DNA from: a virus
Reading direction: 5' to 3' (one strand)
Length of the DNA: 21,902 bases
IMG/VR virus record: IMGVR_UViG_3300028299_000032
Span: 1 to 21,902 of that record
Part shown: positions 1-7,798 of the stretch, piece by piece
Position numbering within the stretch: position 1 is the first letter of the stretch
Layout of the letters: every line of letters starts with the position of its first letter
Program-made: the position numbers and the translations under genes
Notes under the pieces: generated by a model
The model's database searches: none
What the model was told of the DNA's origin: nothing
What the model saw: only the letters and a program-made list of their open reading frames with translations

Positions 1-31
1 AATTTGTTAATTAATATTAAAATTAATGATT

Positions 32-334
32 ATGACACAACAAGAAGAATTATTTTCCAATGCTACATTTGACGGCTCTAATTACATTCCCAGGTTTGAT
101 GATAAAAGATTACGTGGTCAATTAAAGCGTGTTTGGGATTGTATGAAAGATGAAAGATGGAGAACATTAGCAGAGATAGAAGTAATTACTAATGATCCTC
201 AAGCAAGTATATCTGCACAACTAAGACATTTACGTAAAGAGAGATTCGGCTCTCATTTTATTAACAAACGTTCTAGAGGAGCTAGAGAAAGTGGACTCTT
301 TGAGTATCAACTAGTAGTAAACAACACCGTATAA
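32..334 (+). CDS. Winged-helix DNA-binding protein
   Basis: A 100-residue protein that reads as a small winged-helix domain. A basic helix (residues about 26-38, QLKRVWDCMKDERW) leads into a TLAEIEVIT segment, then a recognition-helix-like ASISAQLRHLRKERFG stretch, and a C-terminal strand GLFEYQLV that would form the wing. Small proteins of this pattern are common in phages of many hosts and probably bind DNA as regulators, but no specific role is known. I chose the ATG at 32; an in-frame ATG at 26 would add only two residues. It is the first gene of the small early-type cluster and is followed ten bases later by the next gene. Function beyond DNA binding is inference. Confidence 0.7.
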   Translation: MTQQEELFSNATFDGSNYIPRFDDKRLRGQLKRVWDCMKDERWRTLAEIEVITNDPQASISAQLRHLRKERFGSHFINKRSRGARESGLFEYQLVVNNTV

Positions 335-344
335 TATTAACACT

Positions 345-611
345 ATGTCACACGATAAATATAAAGATTTAATTCTATACTTAAATAGTAAAGGATTTAT
401 AAAAATAGTAGGCTCAGTATCTAATAGAGATATAATTACATTAACATTTACAAGAGAAGGGGAAGGTCATATTGTAATTATGCACTATACTGAGGCAGAA
501 AATGACAAATATGGTGCTCTTGTTTATAATACTGAAGCTCTTTTAACAACAGAGATTCTACCTACAGATAACTTTAATATATTTATGAAAAAATTAACAT
601 CATTAATATGA
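345..611 (+). CDS. Hypothetical protein, 88 aa
   Basis: I do not recognise a family. The protein alternates strand-like and helical segments (GFIKIVGSVSNRDIITLTFT, then GHIVIMHYTEAEN), giving a small alpha/beta domain with no signal peptide, membrane segment or cysteine cluster. It starts 11 bases after the preceding gene. Its stop overlaps the next start as ATGA (608-611), a classic translational-coupling junction, so it belongs to the same transcript as its neighbours. The base composition matches the rest of the window. It is probably a small early phage protein; no function can be assigned. Confidence 0.65.
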   Translation: MSHDKYKDLILYLNSKGFIKIVGSVSNRDIITLTFTREGEGHIVIMHYTEAENDKYGALVYNTEALLTTEILPTDNFNIFMKKLTSLI

Positions 612-775
612 GTATAGGATCAGGAATAGGAGCAGCTAGTGCTGCTAGTGAGATTATTACACTTGTTGATAATCTTATTGAAAATGCTGAAGAAGAATCA
701 GTATTAGAGGTATTAGAGGTTATAAAAAGAAAAGCTCAACAAATTAAGGAAGCTGGAGACAGTGGATGGTATTAA
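608..775 (+). CDS. Small helical protein, 55 aa
   Basis: A short open frame filling the gap between two better supported genes. It begins MSIGSGIGAASAASEIITLV, continues as an acidic helix (NLIENAEEESVLEVLEVIKRK), and ends GDSGWY. The ATGA overlap with the upstream stop and the tight fit before the ATG at 787 support translation. The Gly/Ala/Ser-rich start is followed by an amphipathic, coiled-coil-like stretch. A 9-base tandem repeat (GTATTAGAG twice, near 702-719) lies in the coding part and yields the LEVLEV pattern. No family is recognised. Confidence 0.55.
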   Translation: MSIGSGIGAASAASEIITLVDNLIENAEEESVLEVLEVIKRKAQQIKEAGDSGWY

Positions 776-786
776 ACAACAACATT

Positions 787-1017
787 ATGAGTAATAAATA
801 TGAAATATGGTCAGAAGGATTTTCAGTTATAGAAGAACATGCTTCTGCTCGTTTTGAAGGAGTCTTTGAAGGAGAAACATTTATGGATGCTTATTTAGAT
901 ATGGTGAAACAGCAATATGGAGCTAATCCACCAGATTATGTTAAATTAAATGAACCAGTTATCTGGGGATGTAGATGTTTTGATAATGAAATAGATGCAC
1001 GTAAATCATTTGGCTAA
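787..1017 (+). CDS. Hypothetical small phage protein, 76 aa
   Basis: A compact 76-residue protein starting MSNKYEIWSEGFSVIEEHAS, with an aromatic-rich core (FEGVFEGETFMDAYLDMVKQ) and a CRCF motif near the C terminus. I recognise the YEIWSEG opening as typical of small conserved phage proteins, but know no function for it. The in-frame ATG at 766 would overlap the upstream gene and add a low-value MVLNNNI extension, so the ATG at 787 is preferred; it sits 11 bases after the previous stop. Probably a cytosolic early protein. Confidence 0.65.
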   Translation: MSNKYEIWSEGFSVIEEHASARFEGVFEGETFMDAYLDMVKQQYGANPPDYVKLNEPVIWGCRCFDNEIDARKSFG

Positions 1018-1030
1018 TAAATAAATATAT

Positions 1031-1237
1031 ATGAGTAAACTAATAAATACTAAATACGAGTATGACATACATGAAACTGTATATCACATAACTCCAGAAA
1101 GTCCTAAAGGTATTGTAATAGGTAGAAGAGTTGTAACTGATCCTTATTATTTTATTGAATATCTTGTAGCTTTTAGCCATGATGAGTCTTTATGGTGTGG
1201 TGAATTAGAATTAAGTAGAGATAAAGCTATAATATAA
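1031..1237 (+). CDS. Small SH3/Tudor-like hypothetical protein
   Basis: A 68-residue protein dominated by beta-strand patterns: YEYDIHETVYHITPESPKG, then IVIGRRVVT and YFIEYLVAF. The order 'hETVYhit....KGiVigrrv' resembles small SH3/KOW-type barrels that open with a 'G-D-x-V' turn. That resemblance is weak and only suggestive. It starts 13 bases after the previous gene behind an A/T-rich leader and ends just before the polymerase region. No enzymatic motif is visible. Confidence 0.55.
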   Translation: MSKLINTKYEYDIHETVYHITPESPKGIVIGRRVVTDPYYFIEYLVAFSHDESLWCGELELSRDKAII

Positions 1238-1242
1238 TAAGA

Positions 1243-1335
1243 ATGCCAAATCGTCAAGTGTTAACTAAAAATAGAAAGGAGACTCTAGATGGAATGTCAG
1301 GTGACGAGGATGAAAGAGCAACTAGAAGAAGTTAA
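1243..1335 (+). CDS. Possible 30-aa basic peptide upstream of polymerase
   Basis: A short frame starting six bases after the preceding stop and ending inside the polymerase gene. The peptide is strongly charged (MPNRQVLTKNRKET at the start, DEDERATRRS at the end). It would overlap the polymerase by 26 to 47 bases, depending on whether the polymerase starts at 1310 or 1289. The AAAGGAG box at 1275-1281 lies inside this frame. It could be a coupling leader peptide or a chance frame; I rate it as doubtful. Confidence 0.25.
   Translation: MPNRQVLTKNRKETLDGMSGDEDERATRRS
1275..1281 (+). promoter_or_regulatory. Shine-Dalgarno-like box before DNA polymerase
   Basis: AAAGGAG lies seven bases upstream of the ATG at 1289. 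This is one of the few clear purine-rich Shine-Dalgarno matches in a window whose other starts mostly follow A/T-rich leaders. It supports the 1289 start of the polymerase over the in-frame ATG at 1310. Confidence 0.5.
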
Positions 1336-3145
1336 TAATTTTATTAGAATCAACGAATTTGTTGGTTTTGATACAGAAACTTCTTCTATGTTGCCTTTTG
1401 ATGGTAAGTTATTAGCTGTACAAATAGGTGATTTTAATACACAATATGTTATAGATGTACAAACAATTGGGATAGATAATCTATTACCTACACTAAATTT
1501 ACTTAAAGATACTATAGTCATAGGCCATAATCTAAAGTTTGATCTTAAATGGATGCATTATCATGGAATAAAAGTAGATAAAGTATTTGATACATTTTTA
1601 GCTGAATGTTTATTAACTGCAGGCTTAGATAAAGAAAATAGACACTTATCATTACAAGCTTGTGTTAGTAACTATTTTGGAGTAAGACTTGATAAAAGTA
1701 TAAGAAGTAAGATTATCTATGAAGGATTTTCTGATAGAGTTATTAGATATTGTGCTGAAGATGTAAAGTATTTATCTCTATTAAGAAAAAGACAATTAGA
1801 AAAAATAGAAGAGTGGGAACTAGAAAAAGTAATGGACTTAGAGAATAGATTTGTTAAAGTTCTTATGCTAATGGAATATTACGGTCCCATTATTGATACT
1901 AAGAAATGGACTGAAGTATATACTTTAGTTGAAAAGACATTAGGAAAAACAGTTGAACAGCTTAATAATATTATATTACATAATGATAAGTTAAAGAAAT
2001 ATATTAATACTGAACCTCAACTAGGTTTAGAATTTCCAGATTTTAATAATAAAGTAGCTGATAAAGTACTTATTAACTGGTCTTCTCCTATTCAGAAGTT
2101 AAAACTACTACATGGATTAGATATCAATGTTAAATCTACAGAAGCTAAAGATCTTATAAGAAAGAGAGATAAACATCCTATAGTACCATTACTTATTAAA
2201 TATAGTAAATGGAACAAGCTATCTACATCATTTGGTAGAAATTTTCTTAAGTTTATTCATCCAGTTACAGGTAGAATACACCCTGATTACTTTCAAATAA
2301 TAGCCTCTGGACGTTTAAGTTGCTCTAAGCCCAACCTTTTAAACATACCGTCACATGGAGACCTTGCTAAGAAGATACAGGCTTCCTTTATACCCAAGTA
2401 TGGAAATAAGATAGTTGGCGGAGATTATAGTAATTTTGAACTACGTATTATTTCAGAATTTGCAGATGAACCATTATGGACTACAACATTTGCTGAAGAT
2501 AGGGATTTACATTCAGAATTATGCACTAGAATATTTAATATAAGAGAAGATCAAGTTAATGATCCGTTCCCACTAAAACCAGATTTTACATACCGCCATG
2601 TACAAAAAATTATAGACTTCGGTTTATCATATGGTATGACTGAATTTAAGTTAGGCGATCTCCTTGATATTCCTACCAGAGAAGCGAGGAAGTTAATAAA
2701 CAGCTTCTTTATCACCATACCAAGGGTTAAAAAGATACTATCTATCTGGGCATATGCAGCTACTTCAAGAGGATATATCAGGACTGCCCCACCTTATAGA
2801 AGAATTAGATGGTTTCCCAATTGGAATGAAGATCTATCTAAAGTAGAACCGTATCTAATATCTGCTATTGAAAGAGAAGCTAAAAACACAGTACCTCAAG
2901 GTAGTAATGCAGATTGTATTAAAGAGGCATTATGCTTAGTACAAGATGAAATTGACAATAATAACTATCCAGTTAAGATCATGCTAAGTATTTATGATGA
3001 AATTGTAACTGATTGTAAAAAAGAGTTTACAGAAGAGTGGAAAGTAATACTAGAAACATTGATGATTAAAGCTGCAAAAGAAATTCTTAAAATAACACCA
3101 GTTAAAGTTAATGTCACTATAAGTGATCATTGGATAAAAGATTGA
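1289..3145 (+). CDS. Family A DNA polymerase with 3'-5' exonuclease domain
   Basis: A 618-residue replicative polymerase of the PolI/T7 type. The N-terminal exonuclease shows Exo I (FDTET, D28/E30), Exo II (GHNLKFD, N81/D85) and Exo III (YCAED, Y154/D158), so proofreading should be active. The polymerase half has motif A GGDYSNFELR (D379), motif B as RHVQKIIDFGLSYG (R436, K440, Y448), and motif C IYDEI (D570/E571). Motif C carries Tyr569 where most family members have His. There is no 5' nuclease domain, as is usual for phage enzymes. The start at 1289 follows an AAAGGAG box; M8 at 1310 is possible. Neighbouring helicases and primase indicate that it is the phage's own replicase. Confidence 0.95.
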   Translation: MECQVTRMKEQLEEVNNFIRINEFVGFDTETSSMLPFDGKLLAVQIGDFNTQYVIDVQTIGIDNLLPTLNLLKDTIVIGHNLKFDLKWMHYHGIKVDKVFDTFLAECLLTAGLDKENRHLSLQACVSNYFGVRLDKSIRSKIIYEGFSDRVIRYCAEDVKYLSLLRKRQLEKIEEWELEKVMDLENRFVKVLMLMEYYGPIIDTKKWTEVYTLVEKTLGKTVEQLNNIILHNDKLKKYINTEPQLGLEFPDFNNKVADKVLINWSSPIQKLKLLHGLDINVKSTEAKDLIRKRDKHPIVPLLIKYSKWNKLSTSFGRNFLKFIHPVTGRIHPDYFQIIASGRLSCSKPNLLNIPSHGDLAKKIQASFIPKYGNKIVGGDYSNFELRIISEFADEPLWTTTFAEDRDLHSELCTRIFNIREDQVNDPFPLKPDFTYRHVQKIIDFGLSYGMTEFKLGDLLDIPTREARKLINSFFITIPRVKKILSIWAYAATSRGYIRTAPPYRRIRWFPNWNEDLSKVEPYLISAIEREAKNTVPQGSNADCIKEALCLVQDEIDNNNYPVKIMLSIYDEIVTDCKKEFTEEWKVILETLMIKAAKEILKITPVKVNVTISDHWIKD

Positions 3146-3166
3146 TTAATTTAAAATACAACTAAA

Positions 3167-3676
3167 ATGAATAAATCACAATTTAAACTAAGAAAAGTAG
3201 AAGAAGTGTATGTAATAACACTTGAAGACGAATTAACGACTATTTATCATCCTAGTGTTGAAGTAATAGTAAGAAATGATAATACTATTACTATGACTTC
3301 TCCCGAAAATGGAACAGTATTACCTATCAATGCTAGTTTCTTAAATACTCCACAAGTTATCTCTGATATAAAAGCAGATTTAGCAATTATAACTGAAGCT
3401 CTTGATTTTGTAGCTAGTTTAAGTAGTGGAAATACTTCTGCTTATCATGGGCCGTCTATAAAAGGATCAGAACTATTACGACAGGATATTGCTAAAGCTA
3501 AATTTCTAGCAGAACAACCAGAAAATGTTAGAGAAGCTGTTGAAAAAGGAGATTTAATATTAGTCTGTAGAGATAATGGTAAAGTTTTTCTACGTGCTGG
3601 AGTTGGAGTAAGAAGAGCACTAAAATCTAAAACTGATGAATCAACCAAAGAAGAAAAGGGTACTGGAAAAGGGTAA
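3167..3676 (+). CDS. Hypothetical protein, 169 aa
   Basis: I do not recognise this family. The N-terminal third is strand-rich (EEVYVITLEDEL, SVEVIVRNDNTITMTS). The middle is a long helix (DIKADLAIITEALDFVASL) and the C terminus a Lys/Glu-rich, probably disordered tail (STKEEKGTGKG). It lies 21 bases after the polymerase and overlaps the following nuclease gene by 41 bases, so it is likely co-transcribed with replication genes. No catalytic motif, cysteine cluster or membrane segment is visible. Confidence 0.65.
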   Translation: MNKSQFKLRKVEEVYVITLEDELTTIYHPSVEVIVRNDNTITMTSPENGTVLPINASFLNTPQVISDIKADLAIITEALDFVASLSSGNTSAYHGPSIKGSELLRQDIAKAKFLAEQPENVREAVEKGDLILVCRDNGKVFLRAGVGVRRALKSKTDESTKEEKGTGKG

Positions 3677-4265
3677 AACTGAAGAGTATATTAAATGGTA
3701 CTTTGAAGAACTACAGGAGAAGGGTTATGTACATAGTATAAATACAAATCCTTCTTCTATAGTTATCTTTGAGAAAATTGCAGTAACTCAATGGGTAACT
3801 TTACGACAAAGAGTTTATACTGCTGATTTTGAAATAATATGGACTATTTTAGGAATGGTTAAATGGTGTAATTTACAATATTCAACAGATGCTATAAGAA
3901 AACCATTTATATCATATAACGATAGTACTTTAATAGAAGTTAAACCTAATGTATCATATAGATTAGCTAGAGCTAATACTTCAATGGTTACATTTCCTTT
4001 AAGAAGGAATATGTTGTATCAGGCAACTGGTCAATATGTACAAATGGTTAAAACAGAAGATTTATTTGCATCAACATTTACACCTAAGAGATATTTATTA
4101 ACAGATAAAACAGGAAAACCAAGAATAATTCATTTTCATACAAGAACATTAGATGAATATTTACAATTAACTGATAACTTAACTAAACCTATGCCGGGTA
4201 GCAAATGGGATAGAGATGAGATATCAGACGATGATCTGGGATTTAAGTTTGTAGAAGATGGATGA
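3636..4265 (+). CDS. PD-(D/E)XK nuclease, resolvase-like
   Basis: A 209-residue protein with the layout of small phage endonucleases of the PD-(D/E)XK fold (T7 endonuclease I, DUF1064 and related families). After a basic start (MNQPKKKRV) comes RQRVYTADFEIIW with the acidic residue D64, then STLIEVKPN giving the E101-V-K103 pair. The spacing and strand pattern fit a metal-dependent nuclease core. The remainder (FPLRRNMLYQATGQ onwards) probably forms the DNA-binding face. It could trim or resolve branched replication intermediates. The start overlaps the previous gene by 41 bases and its end overlaps the next by 8. The fold assignment is moderately sure; substrate is inference. Confidence 0.65.
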   Translation: MNQPKKKRVLEKGKTEEYIKWYFEELQEKGYVHSINTNPSSIVIFEKIAVTQWVTLRQRVYTADFEIIWTILGMVKWCNLQYSTDAIRKPFISYNDSTLIEVKPNVSYRLARANTSMVTFPLRRNMLYQATGQYVQMVKTEDLFASTFTPKRYLLTDKTGKPRIIHFHTRTLDEYLQLTDNLTKPMPGSKWDRDEISDDDLGFKFVEDG

Positions 4266-4842
4266 TGAAACATTTCACATACTTGTTAATATTTGTATAC
4301 TACTTAAAATAGATGCAAGAACTGTAATGTCTAGTAAAACTAGAGATGCTTCATTTATAAAAAATGTTCTACAATACATACTTTTTACATTATATAATAA
4401 AAATAGATTATATTTATCTTTACAATTAAAATACGGAGGAATAAATATACGTAACTCGTTTATGCGAATTAATAACTACATTTACACTAAAGATAAGAAG
4501 TACTACCCTATGCTATTGACTATTAATAAACTCTACCCAATATTAGATATTGGAGTAGCTATTTATGAACTAAAGTCATTAACTTATGGATTTACACAAA
4601 GAAACAAGTGGAGCAAACGTCAAAAAAAGAGAGTTACTCCATTACGAGCAGCGAGAATATGTAATGAAATTATTAAACTTGAAAGACAATCAGAAAAACA
4701 AGTTAAAGAAGCTATTAACAGCGATTATTTCATTACTAGTTATCGTGAGTATAGGGATTATTACAACCTCCCCTATAAATATTACAAAGGCCAAATTTCA
4801 AAACAAACTTATTCTATATTTACCAGACACATTACCAGATAA
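4258..4842 (+). CDS. Hypothetical protein with possible DnaA domain IV-like helices
   Basis: A 194-residue basic protein. Residues about 25-78 resemble the DNA-binding domain IV of DnaA. SSKTRD is followed by a helix, VLQYILFTLYN, then a SLQLKYGG segment where DnaA has its SLxxIGxxFGG turn, and IRNSFMRINNYI where DnaA has the recognition helix. The match is by eye and the key DHTTV stretch is not conserved, so this is a hypothesis. The C-terminal half is Lys/Arg/Tyr-rich (RQKKRVTPLRAARI). It overlaps the preceding nuclease by 8 bases, and its last 179 bases also encode the signal anchor of the next gene. It might help mark a replication origin. Confidence 0.5.
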   Translation: MDDETFHILVNICILLKIDARTVMSSKTRDASFIKNVLQYILFTLYNKNRLYLSLQLKYGGINIRNSFMRINNYIYTKDKKYYPMLLTINKLYPILDIGVAIYELKSLTYGFTQRNKWSKRQKKRVTPLRAARICNEIIKLERQSEKQVKEAINSDYFITSYREYRDYYNLPYKYYKGQISKQTYSIFTRHITR

Positions 4843-5389
4843 TTACTATATTGATATTCAAAAAGTATTTCCTAATACTTTAATCAATACATTTGCAGTT
4901 CATAATCCAAAAAAGACCTACGAAGAGTTTAAAAAGAAACTTAGGTACATAGAGTCTAGTAATAGCTACAGTAGTAGACGTACTAATAGTAATGGATCAT
5001 TATCTCAATATCTTGGTGCTTACCAAATAGGTTCTCAAATGAGGACAATAATAGGATTAGGAGATATATCTGACAGTTTATTTTTATGTACACCTTCTAT
5101 TCAGGATGCAGCTATGGACTTATGTATAATTTACAATCGTAATTTACTTAGACCATATTTAGAACAATATGAAGGTACTTTTATTGCAGGTTATCAAATG
5201 ACAGAAAGTAATATGCTAGCCATAGCACATAATGCTGGTCCGTATGGCTTAATCAATTTCTTAATATCCTATGGAGTAAATCTTCCTAGAGATAGTAACG
5301 GTATATCTTACGAGTTTATGAAATTAAGTGGCTATAAAATAACACCACATGGGAACAACAACAAATCTTCAACAGCAACTAGACGCTAG
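4664..5389 (+). CDS. Membrane-anchored lytic transglycosylase-like protein
   Basis: With the ATG at 4664 this is a 241-residue protein opening with a basic n-region (KDNQKNKLKK) and a hydrophobic segment at about 17-38 (LLTAIISLLVIVSIGII), i.e. an uncleaved signal anchor or signal peptide. The exported part has a lysozyme-like/SLT pattern: YIESSNSY with candidate catalytic Glu97, LGAYQIG (118-123, GxYQ-type), and AIAHNAGPYG (186-194, AxNAG-type). These are hallmarks of soluble lytic transglycosylase folds that cut peptidoglycan. An earlier in-frame ATG at 4586 would put 26 polar residues before the anchor and is less likely. It could serve in cell lysis or local wall opening; its place within replication genes is unusual. 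Confidence 0.7.
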   Translation: MKLLNLKDNQKNKLKKLLTAIISLLVIVSIGIITTSPINITKAKFQNKLILYLPDTLPDNYYIDIQKVFPNTLINTFAVHNPKKTYEEFKKKLRYIESSNSYSSRRTNSNGSLSQYLGAYQIGSQMRTIIGLGDISDSLFLCTPSIQDAAMDLCIIYNRNLLRPYLEQYEGTFIAGYQMTESNMLAIAHNAGPYGLINFLISYGVNLPRDSNGISYEFMKLSGYKITPHGNNNKSSTATRR

Positions 5390-5669
5390 TGAACCAGGTT
5401 TAGGCGATAGTAACTCAAAACCTATGCTTGATAACATTAGGTTTAAAAAGAGTGAATTAACAAGTAAACAGAAATCTGCTGGTAAAATTGATGGTTTATA
5501 TCCAGTAATAATTGACAAGTCTCTAGTAGTATTCATCAAAGATCCTAGTAGAGAACAAGAAGTATTTGAAAAATATTATAAACATATATATGGCAGATTA
5601 CCTGCTGAAGAATTATTTACATTTATTGACGATAAACAACAGGCAGATGATACAGAAGACGATGAATAG
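5349..5669 (+). CDS. Acidic-tailed hypothetical protein, 106 aa
   Basis: An unrecognised protein with a polar N terminus (TTTNLQQQLDASEPG), a central strand-rich part (GLYPVIIDKSLVVFIKD), a helix (EQEVFEKYYKHIYGRL), and a very acidic end (DDKQQADDTEDDE). Acidic tails of this kind occur on ssDNA-binding and replisome-interacting proteins, but no such domain is evident here. It overlaps the upstream gene by 41 bases; an internal ATG at 5424 would remove the overlap. Its stop overlaps the helicase start (ATGAATAG, 5662-5669), so the two are probably translationally coupled. Confidence 0.6.
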   Translation: MGTTTNLQQQLDASEPGLGDSNSKPMLDNIRFKKSELTSKQKSAGKIDGLYPVIIDKSLVVFIKDPSREQEVFEKYYKHIYGRLPAEELFTFIDDKQQADDTEDDE

Positions 5670-6927
5670 AGAACAAGTTCAGAATGAAGCTCTGAATACA
5701 TTAAAACTATTTAGTGGAATAGGTTCATTGATAATGGATACTGGGGTAGGTAAAAGTAAAGTTGCAATAGACTTTATTATTGATGATCCAAATATACAAA
5801 CAGTATTAATTACATCTCCTAGAGAGAATCTAAAGGCTAACTGGTATAATGAAATAATATTATGGAGTAATTCTGTTGGTATATTCGCAGAAAGTGATCT
5901 TGAACCTAATACTATTCCATTTATGATGGGTGATAAAATAGTATTAGTAACTTTTGAAAATATACAAACTTGTTACAGATGGGAAAATAGACATTTTGAC
6001 ATGGTTATTGCTGACGAGGTACATTGCTGCATGACCTCAGAATATTCCAGAATATTCCTCAACAACGACTTTACATATAAAGTAGGACTAACTGCCACCT
6101 CTGATATAAAAGGTAAACCAGAGAAGCTAGAGCTATATAATTTGTACTGTCCTATCATTTATACTTTTCTAACTGCTGAAGAATATGGAGTAGTGAATAA
6201 GACCAAAATCATTGTAGTAGATCATATTCTGAATAATGTGCATAAAATTCACATTAAGACAAAAAAACATGACTTTTTTCTTGGAGAACAGGAAAGATAT
6301 TCGTATATTTGCAAAGAGTTCAGACGAGGACAGAGTTTGATGGCTTCAACAGGAAGTACAAACTATTTTGAAGATGCTGATTACTGGTTCTGGAAAGGGA
6401 ATGGAACACCAAATCAAAAAGAAGCAGCTAGAGTTTATCTAAAAGCAGTTCAGAATAGAAAGTACTTTCTGCTGAGGCTTACTTCCACAAAACAAATTGC
6501 TATTAAACTTAGTGAACAATTAACACAGGTTAATGGTAATAAAGTGCTTGTATTCAGTGAGCTTACTGAACAAATTGACAGTATTTGTACACATACAGTA
6601 CATAGTAAGCATAAGAATGATATTAATGCGCAAACTTTACAGAGATTTAATGATGGTGACATAAAAGTACTAGGTTCATGTTATTCCTTAACTTTGGGAC
6701 TTAACATGAAAGCTGTTAATATCGCTATCTTTGAATCATATTTAAGTAGTTTTACAAAAGCTAAACAAAGAAGAGGAAGATTAAATAGATTAATTGCAGA
6801 TGAAGAAATAGCAACACTTTACATAATTAGACTTCCTAACACTCAAGCAGAAACTTGGTTTAACGGATTTGTTGACAAAGACGAAATAAGCGAAGTAATA
6901 AAGTCGGAGGACATCTTAAAAGAGTAG
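5662..6927 (+). CDS. Superfamily 2 (SNF2/DEAD-like) helicase
   Basis: A 421-residue SF2 ATPase. It shows a Q-like entry, Walker A DTGVGKS (26-32), motif Ia TSPRENLKANW, the DExH box ADEVH (117-121), motif III GLTATSD (about 142-148), and in the second RecA lobe VLVFSEL, SLTLGLNMKAVN and the arginine-finger motif QRRGRLNR (about 369-376). Helicases of this type occur in crAss-like phages and many others and remodel DNA or act as annealing/branch-migration helicases. An upstream in-frame ATG at 5566 would lie deep in the previous gene; the ATG at 5662 overlaps that gene's stop by 8 bases and is preferred. It likely acts with the polymerase and DnaB-like helicase. Confidence 0.9.
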   Translation: MNREQVQNEALNTLKLFSGIGSLIMDTGVGKSKVAIDFIIDDPNIQTVLITSPRENLKANWYNEIILWSNSVGIFAESDLEPNTIPFMMGDKIVLVTFENIQTCYRWENRHFDMVIADEVHCCMTSEYSRIFLNNDFTYKVGLTATSDIKGKPEKLELYNLYCPIIYTFLTAEEYGVVNKTKIIVVDHILNNVHKIHIKTKKHDFFLGEQERYSYICKEFRRGQSLMASTGSTNYFEDADYWFWKGNGTPNQKEAARVYLKAVQNRKYFLLRLTSTKQIAIKLSEQLTQVNGNKVLVFSELTEQIDSICTHTVHSKHKNDINAQTLQRFNDGDIKVLGSCYSLTLGLNMKAVNIAIFESYLSSFTKAKQRRGRLNRLIADEEIATLYIIRLPNTQAETWFNGFVDKDEISEVIKSEDILKE

Positions 6928-6929
6928 TT

Positions 6930-7142
6930 ATGGAAAGAGATAGGTATGATTTACTTGATATGTGTATAGCCACAATTAAACTAAAATATAATGCGTGTAT
7001 ATCACCAGAACAATTACAGGATGTACTGAATAAAGAATTTCCGAGAATGATGTTTTCTATTGATGAGATAGTGGAGTTCCATATGTTGGCAATAGAAATA
7101 GAGGATAATCAACTAATACTAAAAAATACTGGTAATGGATAG
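6930..7142 (+). CDS. Hypothetical protein, 70 aa
   Basis: A small acidic protein with helical segments (YDLLDMCIATIKLKYN; PEQLQDVLNKEFPRMMFS; IDEIVEFHMLAIEIED). The pattern could be a compact helical or winged-helix fold, but I recognise no family. It begins 2 bases after the helicase stop and overlaps the next start by 8 bases (ATGGATAG, 7135-7142), so it is translated as part of the replication operon. Confidence 0.6.
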   Translation: MERDRYDLLDMCIATIKLKYNACISPEQLQDVLNKEFPRMMFSIDEIVEFHMLAIEIEDNQLILKNTGNG

Positions 7143-7797
7143 TAGTATATTTATAAATATAACCAAATTAATTAAAAGCCAATTAGGCTTACTTGAATTC
7201 TGTGTACTACAATTAATCCAAGATAAGAATTTTAAAACATTAGATTTACTACTAAATAATCAAATAGAATTAAGAGAGATAGAAAATTGTCAGTCTTTAT
7301 CTGATTTTGCTCCAAATGATGAGGTTATAGGAGAACAAGTAAGTAACCTTATAAGAGATTTGGAAAATAGTGGTTGGATAAAGATTACAGGAGATGATCT
7401 ACTTAAAAATCTAGAAATTAGACAGAAGTTTATTGAGCTAGTTGAATCTAATGATCTTGTTAATAGAATTGATGATGTAGAAAAATGGTACCAAGAGTAC
7501 CGAGATTTATTTAAAGTTATTCCAGGTGCCAGAGTTGGTATCATGGGTAGTAGACAAGCTGTTATTGACAGACTAAGAAGATTTTTAAAAGAACATCCAC
7601 AAGTTACAAAAGAACAAGTTTTACAAGGAACTAGAAGGTACATCGCTACAGAGTCTCCTAAGTATGTGATGAATGCTGAGTATTTTCTATATAAACAGGA
7701 TCAGTTTGATAAGACTACTAGGTCTAAGTTGGAAGCTGTTTTAGAAGATTTCTCAGAGAGAATCCCCAATGACTACGATCAAACTAGAAATATTTAG
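7135..7797 (+). CDS. Replication-operon protein, possible helicase loader
   Basis: A 220-residue protein with no motif I can name for certain. The N-terminal part is helical and acidic. The middle (residues about 80-115) resembles a winged-helix turn (NLIRDLENSGWIKIT). The C-terminal part is a conserved-looking helical domain (YREL-like YRDLFKVIPGARVG, then RQAVIDRLRRFLKEHP, TKEQVLQGTRRYIA, KYVMNAEYFLYKQ). This last region recalls C-terminal domains of phage replisome organisers and helicase loaders, and the gene sits immediately before the DnaB-like helicase, the usual place for a loader. Function is inferred mainly from position. Confidence 0.5.
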   Translation: MDSSIFINITKLIKSQLGLLEFCVLQLIQDKNFKTLDLLLNNQIELREIENCQSLSDFAPNDEVIGEQVSNLIRDLENSGWIKITGDDLLKNLEIRQKFIELVESNDLVNRIDDVEKWYQEYRDLFKVIPGARVGIMGSRQAVIDRLRRFLKEHPQVTKEQVLQGTRRYIATESPKYVMNAEYFLYKQDQFDKTTRSKLEAVLEDFSERIPNDYDQTRNI

Positions 7798-7798
7798 T

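Noticed and set aside
1297-1521. Minus-strand frame inside the polymerase
   Set aside because: Lies wholly within the conserved exonuclease domain codons; no own start context or homology-like motif.
6037-6060. Tandem AGAATATTCC repeat
   Set aside because: Falls inside conserved helicase coding sequence and is only two copies; explained by codon use.
7290-7643. 117-codon minus-strand frame
   Set aside because: Antisense to a well placed + strand gene; Ser/Leu/Cys-rich composition is typical of an antisense shadow.
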